NCBI RefSeq assembly: GCF_015832195.1
Contig: NC_052031.1
Span: 8,867,850-8,931,849 of the forward strand
DNA length: 64,000 bases
Direction: 5' to 3'
Origin: Motacilla alba alba
Lineage: Eukaryota; Chordata; Aves; Passeriformes; Motacillidae
The number at the start of each line of letters is the position of its first letter. Within the stretch, counting starts at the first letter, position 1. Under the pieces are notes generated by a model. It made no database searches and was not told the DNA's origin. It was given only the letters and a program-made list of their open reading frames with translations. Below, piece by piece: positions 25,756 through 38,362 of this stretch. Made by a program: the position numbers and the translations under genes.

Positions 25756-28700
25756 TTTCTAAATCTTTCTTTTTAATCTTTCATTCTTTAAAAAGAAAGG
25801 TTACACTGAAGTTATGTCTAAAATCCTTCTTAAAGTCCTGAAAATGTGAATAGTCAAATTTTGAGAACATACTGCTTCTTCTCAAAAGAGGTCTTTAAGG
25901 CACAGAAAAAAAAGTACTCACCTTGATTTATGGGTTTGTTGTTTTGCGACAATATTGTTTTATGACAATACACAGCTCTATTAAAAGTGGGGTTGAGTTG
26001 TTATTCCATCAACAAGCTGATATTGTCCGGAACAAATTGCTAAAGAGAAGAAGCTAGAACTATTTTTTTTAATTAACAGGGTTTCTTGAAGTCTGCCTTT
26101 TAAGCTATTATACCTTTGAGGAAGCCAGGAGTTCAAATCTTACTAATATTTATTTGTTTTTATTTAGTGAATGCTTTCAAACTGTATCAGTTGGATATAG
26201 ACAGGAAAGAATTTTTGGGAATGGGAGTTCCTAAGAGGATGTGGTTTTGAACAGTGTGGGCATTTAAAACTCTCACAAAGCAACACAGCACTAACAGTTC
26301 TGGGGAGACAGTAGAGAGAAGTCAGGTGTCTGTCATATTGCCTGATGCAATTTGGAGAGAGACTAAGTTCCTGAAATGATAGGGGTCAAGAGCTTAGAAA
26401 GACTATAGCAGTTTCTAGGCCTTTGCAACCTACTTTACCCAATAGATAATTTTGATCATATCTTTCAAACACATTTTTATGGCTTTTTTTTTTTTTCTGC
26501 AACCACACCCTATAACCCCTTGTTATCCTCCTGGTTTTTTAAGGAGATTTAATTTTGAGATATGTGACTAAGTTTCAAAAAGTTAGAAACACCTAAACTT
26601 TTTGTATTCTCAGATGATCACATGCATAAATACTTTTCCCTCTTTAAAAAAGGATTTTTAAGCAGTTTCTCATTCAACTTTTTACTAGCTGTTTTTAAAT
26701 GCCTGGGAATGAAATAGTCTGCTTGCAACTAAGTGGCAGCACTTGTCCTGGAAATGAAATTCACATTGCTAAAGTGTTTATGGAATACCTGGAATGAGAG
26801 TATATAAATCATGGTCTCTCTATGTACAGTTCAAAACCAGTAATTTTAAACATTGCAGGTATTGCAGTGAGTTGTGCTGAAAAATAAGGCACCATTTCAT
26901 GAAAGCAGGTGGGATAGTACTGACAAAATTCTTACCATGTGTACCAAAAAAAAAAAATCTAATTTTATGTGGACCTAAATAAAGAATACACTTGATCAAA
27001 CTTCACTTGTGAGCCTCTTTTAAAAACTTCAAAGATACCACTTATCACAGCACTGAGACATTGGTGGTCTGAGTATCACACAGTCTCAATTAGCTCTTCA
27101 TTTAAAAAGGGAAAATAGAACACCTTAATAATAGTAACAGAAATAACTAAATTTCCATGAAGAATGACTCAGAGTTGAACAATTTTTTTCTGTTCTTATG
27201 TTGGGAAAACAGTCAATTAGTTCTGATCTTTTGATTAATTTGATTTTTCTAACAAGAAATGCAAGTGGTCAGATGAGATTATAATGATGTCTATTTTACT
27301 GAATTTATAAATGAATTATACATTTCCAGAAATGGTGTAGAAAGGCTGGTTTTGTGAATGCAGTTCTTAGCAGCCATAACCAGATGGAAAGAAATAGCAG
27401 TTTCAATGGGTAGAAAATAGAAATGATTTGTCACAAACTTCATGTCTGAGACTCTGAAAGAATGAACTCCACTGTAGAAATAAATATAACTTTTTAAGGT
27501 ATTGCTTCAAATAGCATAATTAGTTTATACTTTTGAACTAGAAGATGATATAGTCTGGTTTTTGATTCTCCTTATCTTCCACTTTTTTATAAAAATGGAC
27601 TGCAGTTTCAAGCCAAGAATACCTGAAGTCGGTTTCCACATGCTGTTCCCAATTGCTGCTAGATAACTGTGTTCAACAGGAGAGTATTTGGCTTCTCACT
27701 GTACAGTACATAAATCTTATGCAATTGCTGTTTCAATTTTTCTCTTCCCTTTGAACTTTCGAATGGAGGGAAAGAATTTCTTAAAGAGTTCAGTAGGAAT
27801 GTCCCATTACGAAACATCAATCATCAAATGCCTATTGTACATGGAAAGTGAGGTGACTGTAATAAAATTGACATAACTAAGCAAGCAGCATCTGACCTTT
27901 AGGAGCCAGAGCTTATGATCAGAAGACCCAGTCTTCCAAACCTTTAGGAGTTAAGAGTTATCATCTCCTGCAAAAAATACCTCAGTAAATGAAGTGCTAC
28001 ATATGAATGTATGTGATAAAAGAGGTGGAATAAATTTTTCCCTGACCCTTAGTAGGGGAGTGTTGACAGAACAGAGGTAGAGAGTGATTTTTGAAAGGAA
28101 GGAAAAAAGGAATGTATCTTTGGGTCTAGATGGGAGCAGCTGCTCCCCTTATCCTAGATCAGTGTTAAAGTAGTTGCTGTTCCTGCCATGTCAGCCAAGT
28201 CACAACACAGCGTGCAATGCTGCCTGCAGTTGATCCAAAGAAAAGAAGCAATGGGTACAGTGAAAACGTTGTATCCACAATATGAACATAAATCTTCTGC
28301 TTTGTCAACCTGTTTGCTTTTTTTCTGTGCTCTGTTTTCCATGCAGCATGCTGTCACTACCATATTAGTCTTCTGGAGCTTGCCTGTTCTTCAAGTGTTT
28401 TGAGGGCTGGTTAGAGGAGACAGAGCCACTGAGAGTTCTGACTCAGCACCAGGCTGCTGAATTAATGTCTTTTTTGTACCTGATCTTTTCTTGTTTAGTT
28501 TCTCCCTCCTTTGCCATTTTATTTAAGAGGAGTCAACTACATACACAACTGATGCAGCTGATTAGTGCAAACCAAAACATTCAATGTTTTAAACCTTTGC
28601 AGAAGGCCTCAGCTATCCCTGGAAGGGATTGATCTTCCCATTCAGGTGCTTCATACTTTTGTAAAAATGAGTGGCCACAGAGCAGGATGCAGTTGACTCC

Positions 28701-31700
28701 ATGCATATACTTTGCCAAGAACATAAATGTTACAGGGTTATACCAGTCTCCTCCTAAAGCTTTTGTGTATATTTATATTATTGGTCAAATGAAAATGATG
28801 GGAATTTAGAATTTGATATTTCCAGAAATCCTTGAGACAGTTCTTTCCCCACATCATAGAGACCCTACTTAACTAATTTCTGAGTCAAATATATAAGCTT
28901 TTGATTGGATAATTCATTAAGCCAATATACAACAGAGTTGAGCTACATAGGGACTTTCACTGTAAAGCAAAAATTTCAAAAACTTCAAAAATGTTCAATT
29001 TCTAGAATAACCTTACAAAAAAATCCTCCAAAAGCTAGATTTTGATATGAGCTTGATATTTATTACTTCCCTTAGGTTATTCTCTTAGAAATGGCCATAT
29101 AATTTAGGGATGACTTGACTACTAGCTTCTGAGGTGGTAAGCAATATTTCCTTACTACTCCTTGATCTGTGAAAGAGGATGGAGGTACCAGAGTGAGAAG
29201 AAAGTAGTAGCACTTAAATCTTTCTATCCTTCTACCTTGCGTTGAGAAATATTGAGTGCAAAGAAACAAAAAGGGTAGGTTGCCTGCTCTGTGGTTGCAC
29301 CTCCATCCCTCTGTCTCCATGTTTACACGACCCCCACTTCTGAGGTACTACAGGACGATCTGACAGTTCACATAATAAATTCAGAGAGCGTTTTCTGGCA
29401 GAGAGTTACTATGGTCTCTGTTTTGCAAACAGGAAACTGGAACTAAACTGCAGAGCAGATCATCCAAGTAAGCCATAAACAGAGCAATACATTAAATTCT
29501 TCCTTGGTCCATCAGTAAAGTTCTGCTTGAAAGAGCGCTTCAGGAAGTGCTTATCTGGTTCTCTCTCTGCTTTTTCCCCAAACACACTTTTTTCCCCATG
29601 GAGTACAATATTACAAAAAGGATCTTTCACTTGGCCTGGCTTGATAGTGTTTGAGTTCAGGGGCAGATTATTAAGTTTCAGAATAAGGATATTTATATCT
29701 CACAAACAAGTTTATGAACAAAACAAAAAGAGGAACTAACCATATGCCATCTTCCAGTTTGTGTTTTTAGAGAATGTGTTTCCAAGAGCTCTTTGAACTT
29801 GAGAGCTAACATGCATTTTTTACTCTGCAGATGTTCCAGCAAACCATAACCCAGCACTGCTTCTCTGGAGCGTGGTGTACTGTGGCTTTAATTCAGCCAA
29901 GTACAGCATGTCAAATGTCAGCTTGTTATGACAGCAATAAACTTGTGATTCCCTTGAAGCAGATGTTTTAATTTGTTAGGTGTTTTTTTGGGGAAAAAAT
30001 CTGCTTGCATTTAAATAGATGTTCAGATTGAGAGTGGAATTTTCTTGAAAACATCTTTCCCACCTGTATGAAAACTGTATCAGGGAGGCTTATGACACAT
30101 GTGTGAAGCGGTGAGAGAAATCATCACAAAGATGGCCAAAGTAGACAAATCTCCTTCACACCTGAAAGATGACCTTTCTGAAGTCACTTCAGTATAGGAG
30201 TCAGATCTGGACCACAGAGGACCCTGTTTAATGCATTTCATATTGCAAAAGAACACAAATCCAGAGTCTGCTGAGGCATCTTCTTCCCGAGGTGGTCCTT
30301 GCTGCTGTGAATTACCACCATACTCTTCTGATCTTTCCCTTTTTACTGTGCTATTGGTTTTACCCCTTTTTGTAGTGATCGGTGAGGATTGCAGTTTTAA
30401 AGCAAGTGCCAAAAAAAAAAACCTTTGATGGTTTTCAAAGACAGGGAAGAATTATGCACCTGTCTGAGCTTCAGGTAAAGAATGTTACAGCTGTGGGAAC
30501 ACTATTTCAAATAATTAATTGATCTCACTTTGCAGTGAAATATTGGACCTTACTCTGTCCTCACTAAAGGGTAGGATTTTCCCCAGGCATAAATTTGACA
30601 TTGAAGTTCATATCTTGCTGAATCCACATGGAAAGCAAATATTTAGGGGACACTTTGCCACATTAAACAGTACAGAGACAGATGCATTCCAAAGATCAGT
30701 CTAGAATTCCTCTTTTTTCTGGGATTCCATGCTTCACATGTGTTCATTATTGTGTCATATATGTTTGCAGTTCACATTTTTTACTCTAGTTCTTTATACA
30801 AGCTGGTGAAGCCCCAGATGCTGAAGAACATATGCTCTTTAAATTTCAGACCTTTTTCCTTTCTAAAATCTGGTAACTCCAAAAAAGTATGAAAATTTAA
30901 GCCTAAAACCAGGCATGAACTTTTCTAGAGTTTCCTTGAAAGAAACACAAGACAAAATGAAACCCTGCTTTGTTTAATGAGTCTCTTCTCTCTGATAAAG
31001 TTTTTAGGAGTTCGCTCCAGTCCACCTAGCCTTAAAACAATTCAGCAAAAGCAACTGTACAGAGTTAAAGCCCCACAAACTAATATAATTTCACCCAGTG
31101 TGGACTGACCCCAGAACCACACACTCAGCAGAATTGTAGGGGTAATATAGATCCACCAACAGTGGGAGTACAAGAATTTCTCCACATTATTTTGATTTAT
31201 TTGTTGATATGTCTGCCTACTAGATACTCTAATAACTAAATAATGGCCCAAGTTACATGGCTGAGTATCTTTTTTTTTAATGTTTAAAAATTCTTGAGTG
31301 TTCTTTTAATCTTAAAACTTCTGACCATTCAGACTTGAAAGGAATGGTTAAATCCTGCAGCAACAGCCACAGAGCCAGAATAGCCAAAGGCTTTGAAAAG
31401 AAACTTACCTTTTTCTTGTTTTGAAACATGTTTGAAAGAAGAATTTCAGTAATCTGAAGCACTAATATTAACTTAATGGCAATTCACTTTGGAAACTTCA
31501 TTTTCACCACACAATATAGCTAATAATGTATTTCTAAAGACAGTAGACTTGATGAAAGACAGACTTTAAGGAGAGGGAACTCTCTCTTTTCTGCTCTCTT
31601 TTTCTGCTTTCATCCCCTACCCAGTGATGCCCACATATCTGTGGGAGTTTGAGGATTTTAAAACTTTACTAAATGGATGGCCTTGCAGATCCATGCATCA

Positions 31701-31719
31701 TTGCTGTTTTGCTGTTAGA
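25756..31719. other. Noncoding DNA, no gene seen
   Basis: AT-rich unique sequence with T (26484-26496) and A (about 26947-26957) runs. A minus-strand island at 25922-25977 lies between TTTTAATAG and CAAG|GTGAGT. A plus-strand acceptor ending CTGCAG at 29830 opens directly onto an ATG with a 46-codon frame (29831-29971) that contains AATAAA. A minus-strand 110-codon frame at 30080-30412 has no recognisable domain. Confidence 0.55.
31409..31453 (-). other. Candidate 45-nt mini-exon, minus strand
   Basis: On the minus strand the acceptor ending GCTTCAG is followed by exactly 15 open codons (ITEILLSNMFQNKKK) and then a very good donor, AAG|GTAAGT. The acceptor's pyrimidine tract is weak. The phase is 0-0 and the frame is part of a 61-codon open frame. 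No family is recognised. It could be a cassette microexon or a chance match. Confidence 0.18.
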
Positions 31720-32040
31720 GAGTTTATAATTAAAAATCATGACATGTGACCTTTAGTCCACGGCCACAGCATAATTACATTCACCTTACCTTATTTATGA
31801 ATGCAAATCAGGTCAATTTAACTCAGCAATATGTTTACTCTGCATATTTTTAAAAGACATTTCTTGCCACGGCATGTCTTTCTCCCAGCCGCCTGCACTT
31901 TGTGGTAATTGCAGAGCACGCTGTCACACTGGAATTGCAGGTATGGATAGTTTGAGTGGTGATGGAGTTTGAGTGGTCTGGAGATGCCTTGGATCTGTCA
32001 GCAGCCAAAAGTGATGAGAGAATTTGAATGGCACAGCTTT
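31720..32040. promoter_or_regulatory. Candidate conserved noncoding (enhancer-like) element
   Basis: This block looks unlike its AT-rich surroundings. It lacks simple repeats and keeps several CpGs (about 31761-31920). It packs known binding-site words closely: TGACCT at 31747-31752, octamer ATGCAAAT at 31801-31808, AGGTCA at 31810-31815, homeodomain-type TAATTA and GTAATTG words, and a 12-base AGTTTGAGTGGT repeated at 31949-31960 and 31966-31977. Octamer plus nuclear-receptor half-sites is a common enhancer grammar. Conservation is inferred from appearance only, because no alignment was possible. The boundaries are approximate. Confidence 0.3.
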
Positions 32041-33657
32041 TTCTCTGAATGGCTAACAATACTCCAGAACAAGCTTTAATGAAACTGATACACCCTGGCA
32101 ATAAAACAAATACATCTCAACTGAAGTTCTTTGTGCTAATCAGAGAACTAACTCCCAGCTTGTTATACAAGAGAGGAGACTGCAGGTTTTGGAAGGCTCT
32201 GCCCCCAGAACTTGTCTATGGAAAGCCATTCTTCATTGTGCCTTTGAACCCACACCATGCCTCAAGGTAAACTCCTCCCAAGTGCCAGTGGATTAAATAA
32301 CCCTTGTGTGGAGGTACACAGGGAAAAGCAAGGGGAATTTCAACTGGTCGTTATCAATCACAGAGCACAAACAGTTTGGAGAAGTAATCAGTCTCTCTGT
32401 CCTTCACACAAAGAGGTTTACAACACCAGAGGAGTTTATTATTATTGCTGGCCTAAGATCATCAAAGTCATTTTGTTTCGTCTTGAACAGTAGTCAGAGG
32501 GGTTAAAGGGAGGTTAAACTGCCTAAACAAAATGGAAGCAATTACACAGTGGGATCATGGATGACTGTTTGCTTTAACCCTCACTGACAAAAAAGGTACT
32601 ATAAGAAAAAAGTTTCCCGACTCTTCACAATCATTAAAAGCATCTGTCTATTTAAGTTCATGCCAAGCTTCTTCACCTAAATCTTTGGGGGAATGTCACT
32701 GCTTTAAACACTATCAGCTTCCACACAGTTCCCCACACAGCCCCCATTCAGTGTCTGATCTTTGCAGCATTGTCATCACTTTCCAAGCCGCTGTGCAGGG
32801 CAGGACTTACATGGTGCTAGCGATGTGCCTGTAAAAGCTGTGACTTCGCTCTTCTACTTACAGACTTGGCAGGAAAAGACAAAGCTCTGTGGAACAGCAG
32901 TATGATGGGGAATGCAGATTTGGCCTGCTCCAGACTTTAGATTGCAAGAAGGGGAATTGACTCTTCTACTCCATTCAAGGTTATATCACAGCTGAGTTGT
33001 CAAACTTGGCCTTCCACTGACCTGCATCATGTGAGGGGATGAGATCTGCCTCTCACTAGCCTTGGTTTTTCTGTTCCTCAAATATGGAAGTCAGTAACAT
33101 AAACAACTTTCACTTGCAGCATGAACACTGCTGTTCTTGTGGATCTAAATGGTGTATTGAAATCTTTATTCCCTGTAGCTCCACCACTGTTAAGGAGAAG
33201 AACACTTTAAATAGTCCTGGAAACATGATATGTTTAAAGAAAGCATAGGAAAAAGTGTTAATTTCAAAAGCAGGCATTGAAACAGTGTTTATTGAAACTT
33301 GTCTTTCTGAAAGGTAACTAGGGCTTCTACAGATACCCCAAATGAAGAATTGCATGTCTAATTTTATCATTATGTAAGACACTTGCAAAATGTACCCTGA
33401 AGGAATGTTACTGAAATTGCTTCTTTATTGATGTAAATCTTTGCAAAGTTAATGGTGAAATATTTCTGTGATCCTGTGTCACACCTCCAAACATGAGGTG
33501 ACTCCTTCAAAGAGTTCTCTGTATCCTGTGAAGTGTTTATCTTGTTTGAGCTTGTTTCAAGGCTTAAGGAAAAAATCATCAGGGAATAGGATAGGAGGAA
33601 AGCACTGGATTTACAATTTTAAAAACGCTTGCCATTATATGGCATATCTTCTGTTGG

Positions 33658-33757
33658 AAAAAAAAACCCAAAATCAACAAAATAAACAAACAACGACAAA
33701 AAAAAAAACTACCAAAAAACCCCTAATTCCCAACAAACAAACAAACAAACAAAAAAT
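33658..33757. repeat. A-rich / (CAAA)n low-complexity tract
   Basis: Runs of A are interspersed with C, ending in a clear CAAA tetranucleotide series (about 33731-33752). The pattern is similar to the tracts at 37764-37860, 40236-40285 and 53574-53623. Confidence 0.9.
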
Positions 33758-35689
33758 CTCAAACCAATCTTCTTTTTTTTATATAGAGAGCAATAAAAAC
33801 AGATCGATGTCGATGGAGCCAAAATGTTCAAGCACAGAAAACATTTAATAGATTCACAGTCATAGAAAGAGGTTGCACAGGGATAAATCAGGCTCTTACT
33901 TCTCAAAACATTACTGTAAATGGTAAAGACTAAATAATATTCTTAGACAGATATATATGCATCTCTGATAATTAACCACAGCCTGCACATGAAAGAACAT
34001 ATTTCAGTCTGTCTCGCTTCAGATTTAAAAGAATGGAAAACTCTCAGAGTCAATGGGACTATTCTTTGTTTAAAACTCTAAAGCTGCATTGTGCTATTAG
34101 GACATGTTTATAATTTGTTAGCATCTGCTAGGAAAAGGTTGAAACTATAAATAAAAATACAGGTGAAGTCATCTGAAAGGTCACTGATTTTGGCTGAGGT
34201 TCTGAGCGGATGGAGGACAAGATTGGCACCTGTCCTAGGTTATATGTTAAAGAAAATAAGAGTCTGATTTTTTTTTCTGACTTGTCTGAGACAAGACAGA
34301 ATGAAGGCCTGCTGAAAATGTGCTTTCTGTTACAATTCATAAGCATTTGAATCCGAATAGTTGATACAAAAATGTCAGTTGACTGTGTAACAGCATTGCA
34401 GTATGCCACTTGCTTAATTAAATACATTTCCTTTCCTTCCTCCAAATTAATAGACTACTGGACCATGTCATGATTTATGTATCCCCTAATGCTGGCTCCC
34501 TTGATGCAAGAAGGACATAAACGTGATAGTGCAGGCATTTTTTTATAGACAAGCAGAAAACTAGATATGAGAATACAAATAGGAAATGCTTCCATCATTT
34601 AATGAACCTGATGTCAAGATACTTGTTTTTGTGTCATGTCAGTGTAGTGTACGGGAGAGTCTTATTCTTTTTCACCTCCAAAAGCAGGATATCCAAAGAT
34701 GTGTGAAGCTGCACCTGAGTTAGGAGACCTGCACAAGCTCATATTTAGCAGCTTTTTTAATCAGAGGACCTTTATGTCATATTTGCATCAATGCTTTTTC
34801 CTTGTACAGTCCTAAAATATAAATTTTATTAACTAGAATAGAACTGAAAGCTATCCTGGAAGGTAATTCAGCCTGGCAGGGGTCAGTGGTGCTTAGTGAC
34901 GTTCAGGCTGTAACTTATTGTCACTGTCTTACTGATGACAGCAGAAAAAAGAGCTACTGAATTGCCCTGCATCTTCCTGTCACTGCTACCCCTCCTCCTG
35001 CTCAACCCACCTCCCCACTGCTGCCCTGCTTAGGTAAAAGGCCACTGTAAATTACTGTGCTGTATAAAATAAACTTAAGTCAGAATAGGATGCACCAGGA
35101 AATGCTGTTGTACAGACTAAAGTTACTGGCAGGAATCAATTCTTGAGGCAAAGACCATCTCTTGAGAAAAGTCTGTGTACTCCAGTCTCCCAAAGATGAA
35201 ATTTCCCAAACTTTCACTGAGGAGAGCTGCTGGGTATCTGAGGCTGCAAAATTAGGTTACTCTCAACAAACACTGAGTGTTACTAATTTTGCTGCTCTGC
35301 ATGAGCTGGACATCCATGTTCTGCAAGCAAGAGATCAGAAGGGTTGTGCTGCATTCAGGATGAGGGACAGCACTTTTGTCCTTCATTCTAGCACCAAGAG
35401 GATGGATTTACTTAGAAGAGAAAAAGAAGGAGTCATTTTGTCATTTGAGGTCTTTATTCCTGAGGCATACTAGCTTGTGCAGAGAGGAGAGATGAGACTT
35501 TTGGACTGCTCCCCAATAATTTGTTGGGATTTCATTCTTTCCCCTTAAATGGGCAGGGAGGACAAGACTGATAGATATTTTCAGGGCACTGCTTTGAATT
35601 AACAGTTTCAGTAGCAGCTATTATAAACAGCCAGTCTGGGTTAGGACTTCTCATCTCACTTTCTCTTTAGAAGCTCTGAGGCCAGCCAA

Positions 35690-35750
35690 TCTTTTTCTTC
35701 TTATTTTCTTTTTTCTTCTTTTATTTTTTTAATATTTTATTTCCTTTCAC
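35690..35750. repeat. T-rich (TTC/TTT) low-complexity tract
   Basis: Nearly pure pyrimidine with TTCTT and TTTATTT words, followed by an AT-rich stretch. No element body is seen. Confidence 0.85.
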
Positions 35751-37763
35751 AAACTAATTCCAAAGGATTCCTAAACTATAAAAATGAAATTGCTCCCTAT
35801 AAAATATAATTGGAGCTGCATTGTAGTTCAAGTGACAACCAGATGCTGGAAAAGAAACCAACAAACTGTCAGTCCAATTATTTAAGTTTCTTAGTACTCA
35901 CTGCACAAAGTCTGGCCCAAAACAGATTTGCTTCTGCTAAGACCTTGCTGGTAATTTTTATTCATTCTTAACAGCCTTTTTGATAGCTTTTCTCCTTCTG
36001 TATCTACATGTTTTCTCAATATACAGACACTAAAACTCATGCGTGTTCTGTCGGCTGGGAAGCAAATTCAGAAGTGGAATAGGTATGAGAGCAGCTTTTA
36101 TATAAAACTAATAGTGGCAACTACAGGGGCTGTATTCTCACCATCCCTTAAAACACACAAGCTACTCCACCAGTAGTATCAAGAAACCAATGGATTTCCA
36201 TTCACATCTAATAAATGCAAATTAAAGAAAATCAAGTCACTTATGTTTGCAAATCTGCATCTTTTTATGAAGTAAAAAAAAAAAAAGTGTGGGTTTCCTG
36301 CTAATTAAATATGGTGGGGTTTGCTTTTGTGTTCTGTGAAGAATTCCAGTCTCTGGCTTTGAGTGGCTGCACTATCCATCCAGACTCTGTTACAATTTAT
36401 CTAGTTATCTAAGCTGAAAACAGAGTTAGAAAATTTGCTTAGTTCCAGGTGGTGGAAACAAGCTGAATAGAATGGTTGCCCTGGCATTTTTTAGCATCAC
36501 TGAGCTAGTGCAGAATTTTTTTCCAAAGATATTTAGTTTGTGTGTTCAGCTATGGCACTCGATACAGGTATAACAGGATGCAGCTGAAATGGATATTTTT
36601 GGACTTCCTGCTGTCTAAATCCAAGTTCCTTCCATTTGGTCACTGTATGAATTAGTACCTTGACCAAGGTTAGTGAAAGGAGCTGTAAAAACTATATTCA
36701 ATTTAAGTACTGGGAACATTTTGATGAGAGAAAACATTAGATGTGATTAGGCTCTTGCTGCCCAAGTCCAATGACAGCCCAAGTGAAAGTAAATATCCTT
36801 TCTTCAATGACAGTTTCAAAGTCACATTCTTTCAAAGTTCAGTAGACGTTATCTCTGTTTTCAAATGTCTGAACATTACAATAAATACTCCATCTATCTA
36901 TATAAAACCCCATTTCCAGAAGACTTTTTTTTTCTTTTTTAATCTGTGAAATCTGTTAATGAAACTGTTTGTGTATTATGGCTTTTTGAGCTTCAGTAAC
37001 AGAAATACTGACTCACATTACCTAAGAAAGTATGTTTATTTCTTTGGAACCTCAATACCTCCTTTTGTTTCTTGCAGGACAGCACTGTAAAAATGACCAG
37101 GCTTCTCCAACAACTGGTATTACCTAAGGTCAAAAATATCATACAAAAATATAGCCTGGAGTGCTTCAACTTGTATTTAGTATCAGTTGTTTCTGCATTA
37201 CATATTTCTTGTAACACTGCATTAGAAGCAGTTTCAGAGTGCTTCATAGGCATAGTCAGAGATGAAGAGCTGAGTAATAGTTCAGTTTTAAATTAATAAA
37301 GACATGAGTAGTGCTTGGATGATTGGAGTCCCAAAGCAGATGTCCCATCCTGTGCCTGTGCTAAGCACGTGTATGCCCATTGCAACCACTACTCCTTGGA
37401 TACACAGTTTGCTGTGCTCAGTGGGCAAGTTCAAAGTCCTTTGGAGAGCTCAGGATTTTGTTCTTCTCATTAACTGAGCGTTCATACAACTCTTCTGTGT
37501 CTCTTGAAGCACACGGAGGTGACCACAATTTCTTCCAGTCCCTGCAGGCCTGGAATGATTTTTTTTTTACTGAGAAGGGAGAAAATGTTAGAAACGGGTG
37601 AATGTAAAAAGAGCCTTTGGATGTTTACCTTGGGCAGCTTTTGAATGAATTTTAACAACCAAGACTGCAAAACCACAAACATCTAACTAACAATGAAGAA
37701 AAATCAGAACCACTTGTTTTCTGGTGACTGAGGTGACTTAGTATCTGCTGTCAGAAGCAGCAC

Positions 37764-37860
37764 TAAAACAGGAAAAAAACTTCCTAAAAAAAAAAAGCCC
37801 CAAAAACCAAAACAAACGAACAAACAAAAATCAGAAAAACAAATCAAAAAAAAAGCAAAA
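37764..37860. repeat. A-rich low-complexity tract
   Basis: Long A runs are separated by C, CC and CCCC interruptions, with CAAA and CGAA tetramers. The open minus-strand frame across it encodes phenylalanine-rich sequence and is not taken as a gene. Confidence 0.9.
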
Positions 37861-38300
37861 TACTTTGAATGGTCAACAGGGTATGTGATGTTTCTTTGCA
37901 AGTGTTTATTATCTATATGATATACACCATCTGCAGCATGGGGTGTAAACAACTAAAAGCAAAATCAAGGATGCATTTGCTGGGTTTTTACAAGGACTTC
38001 TGGAGTATTTTTTTATTTCATAGTTCTTGATCCTTTGAACAACTTGTAACCAGCAGAGCAGAACAACCCAACCCTATCAAATACTGACACTGGAAAGACA
38101 TTTTGTGTCCAGACATACATACACTTTGTACCTGACCTGTCTTCTTATGTCCCTCCAAAACTGTATGAGATTGGAGTTATGTTTAGCTATGTGACATACT
38201 CTTCATGTCCTTGCATAATTGCCCAATGTGTCCCTGGGAATATAATCTTCTATAAAACTCCCTCTCTCCGTAAGAGTGACCAGGGACAATGCCCAGCCCT

Positions 38301-38362
38301 TTGAGGGTTGGCCTAAATGATCTTTAACGTTGCATTCCAACCCAAATCATCCTATGTTTCTA
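38301..38362 (+). mobile_element. CR1 LINE 3'-end fragment
   Basis: The sequence around TGATCTTTAACGTTGCATTC, then CAACCCAAATCAT and CTATGTTTCTAAG, matches the last about 60 bases of a CR1 retrotransposon in sense orientation, where the consensus reads as a GATGATCTTTAAGGT-type block followed by CCAACCCAAACCATTCTATG. Only the extreme 3' end is recognisable. The rest is either 5'-truncated, as is usual for CR1, or too diverged to see. It is older than the copy at the right end of the window. Confidence 0.7.

Larger units (their letters stand above)
32041..38300. other. Noncoding DNA, no gene seen
   Basis: AT-rich unique sequence with A-rich tracts (33658-33757, 36274-36286, 37764-37860) and a T-rich tract (35690-35750). 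The lysine-rich 126-codon frame at 33468-33848 is produced by the A-rich tract. The 103-codon frame at 35162-35473 resembles nothing known. An acceptor-like TTTCTTGCAG at 37069-37078 leads into an open frame to 37293, but no convincing donor was seen. Confidence 0.55.

Noticed and set aside
33468..33848. 126-codon plus-strand frame
   Set aside because: Its centre is lysine/asparagine/glutamine-rich sequence produced by the A-rich CAAA tract.
35162..35473. 103-codon plus frame with ordinary amino-acid composition
   Set aside because: No recognised family, non-ATG start in the reported frame, no splice sites at its ends.
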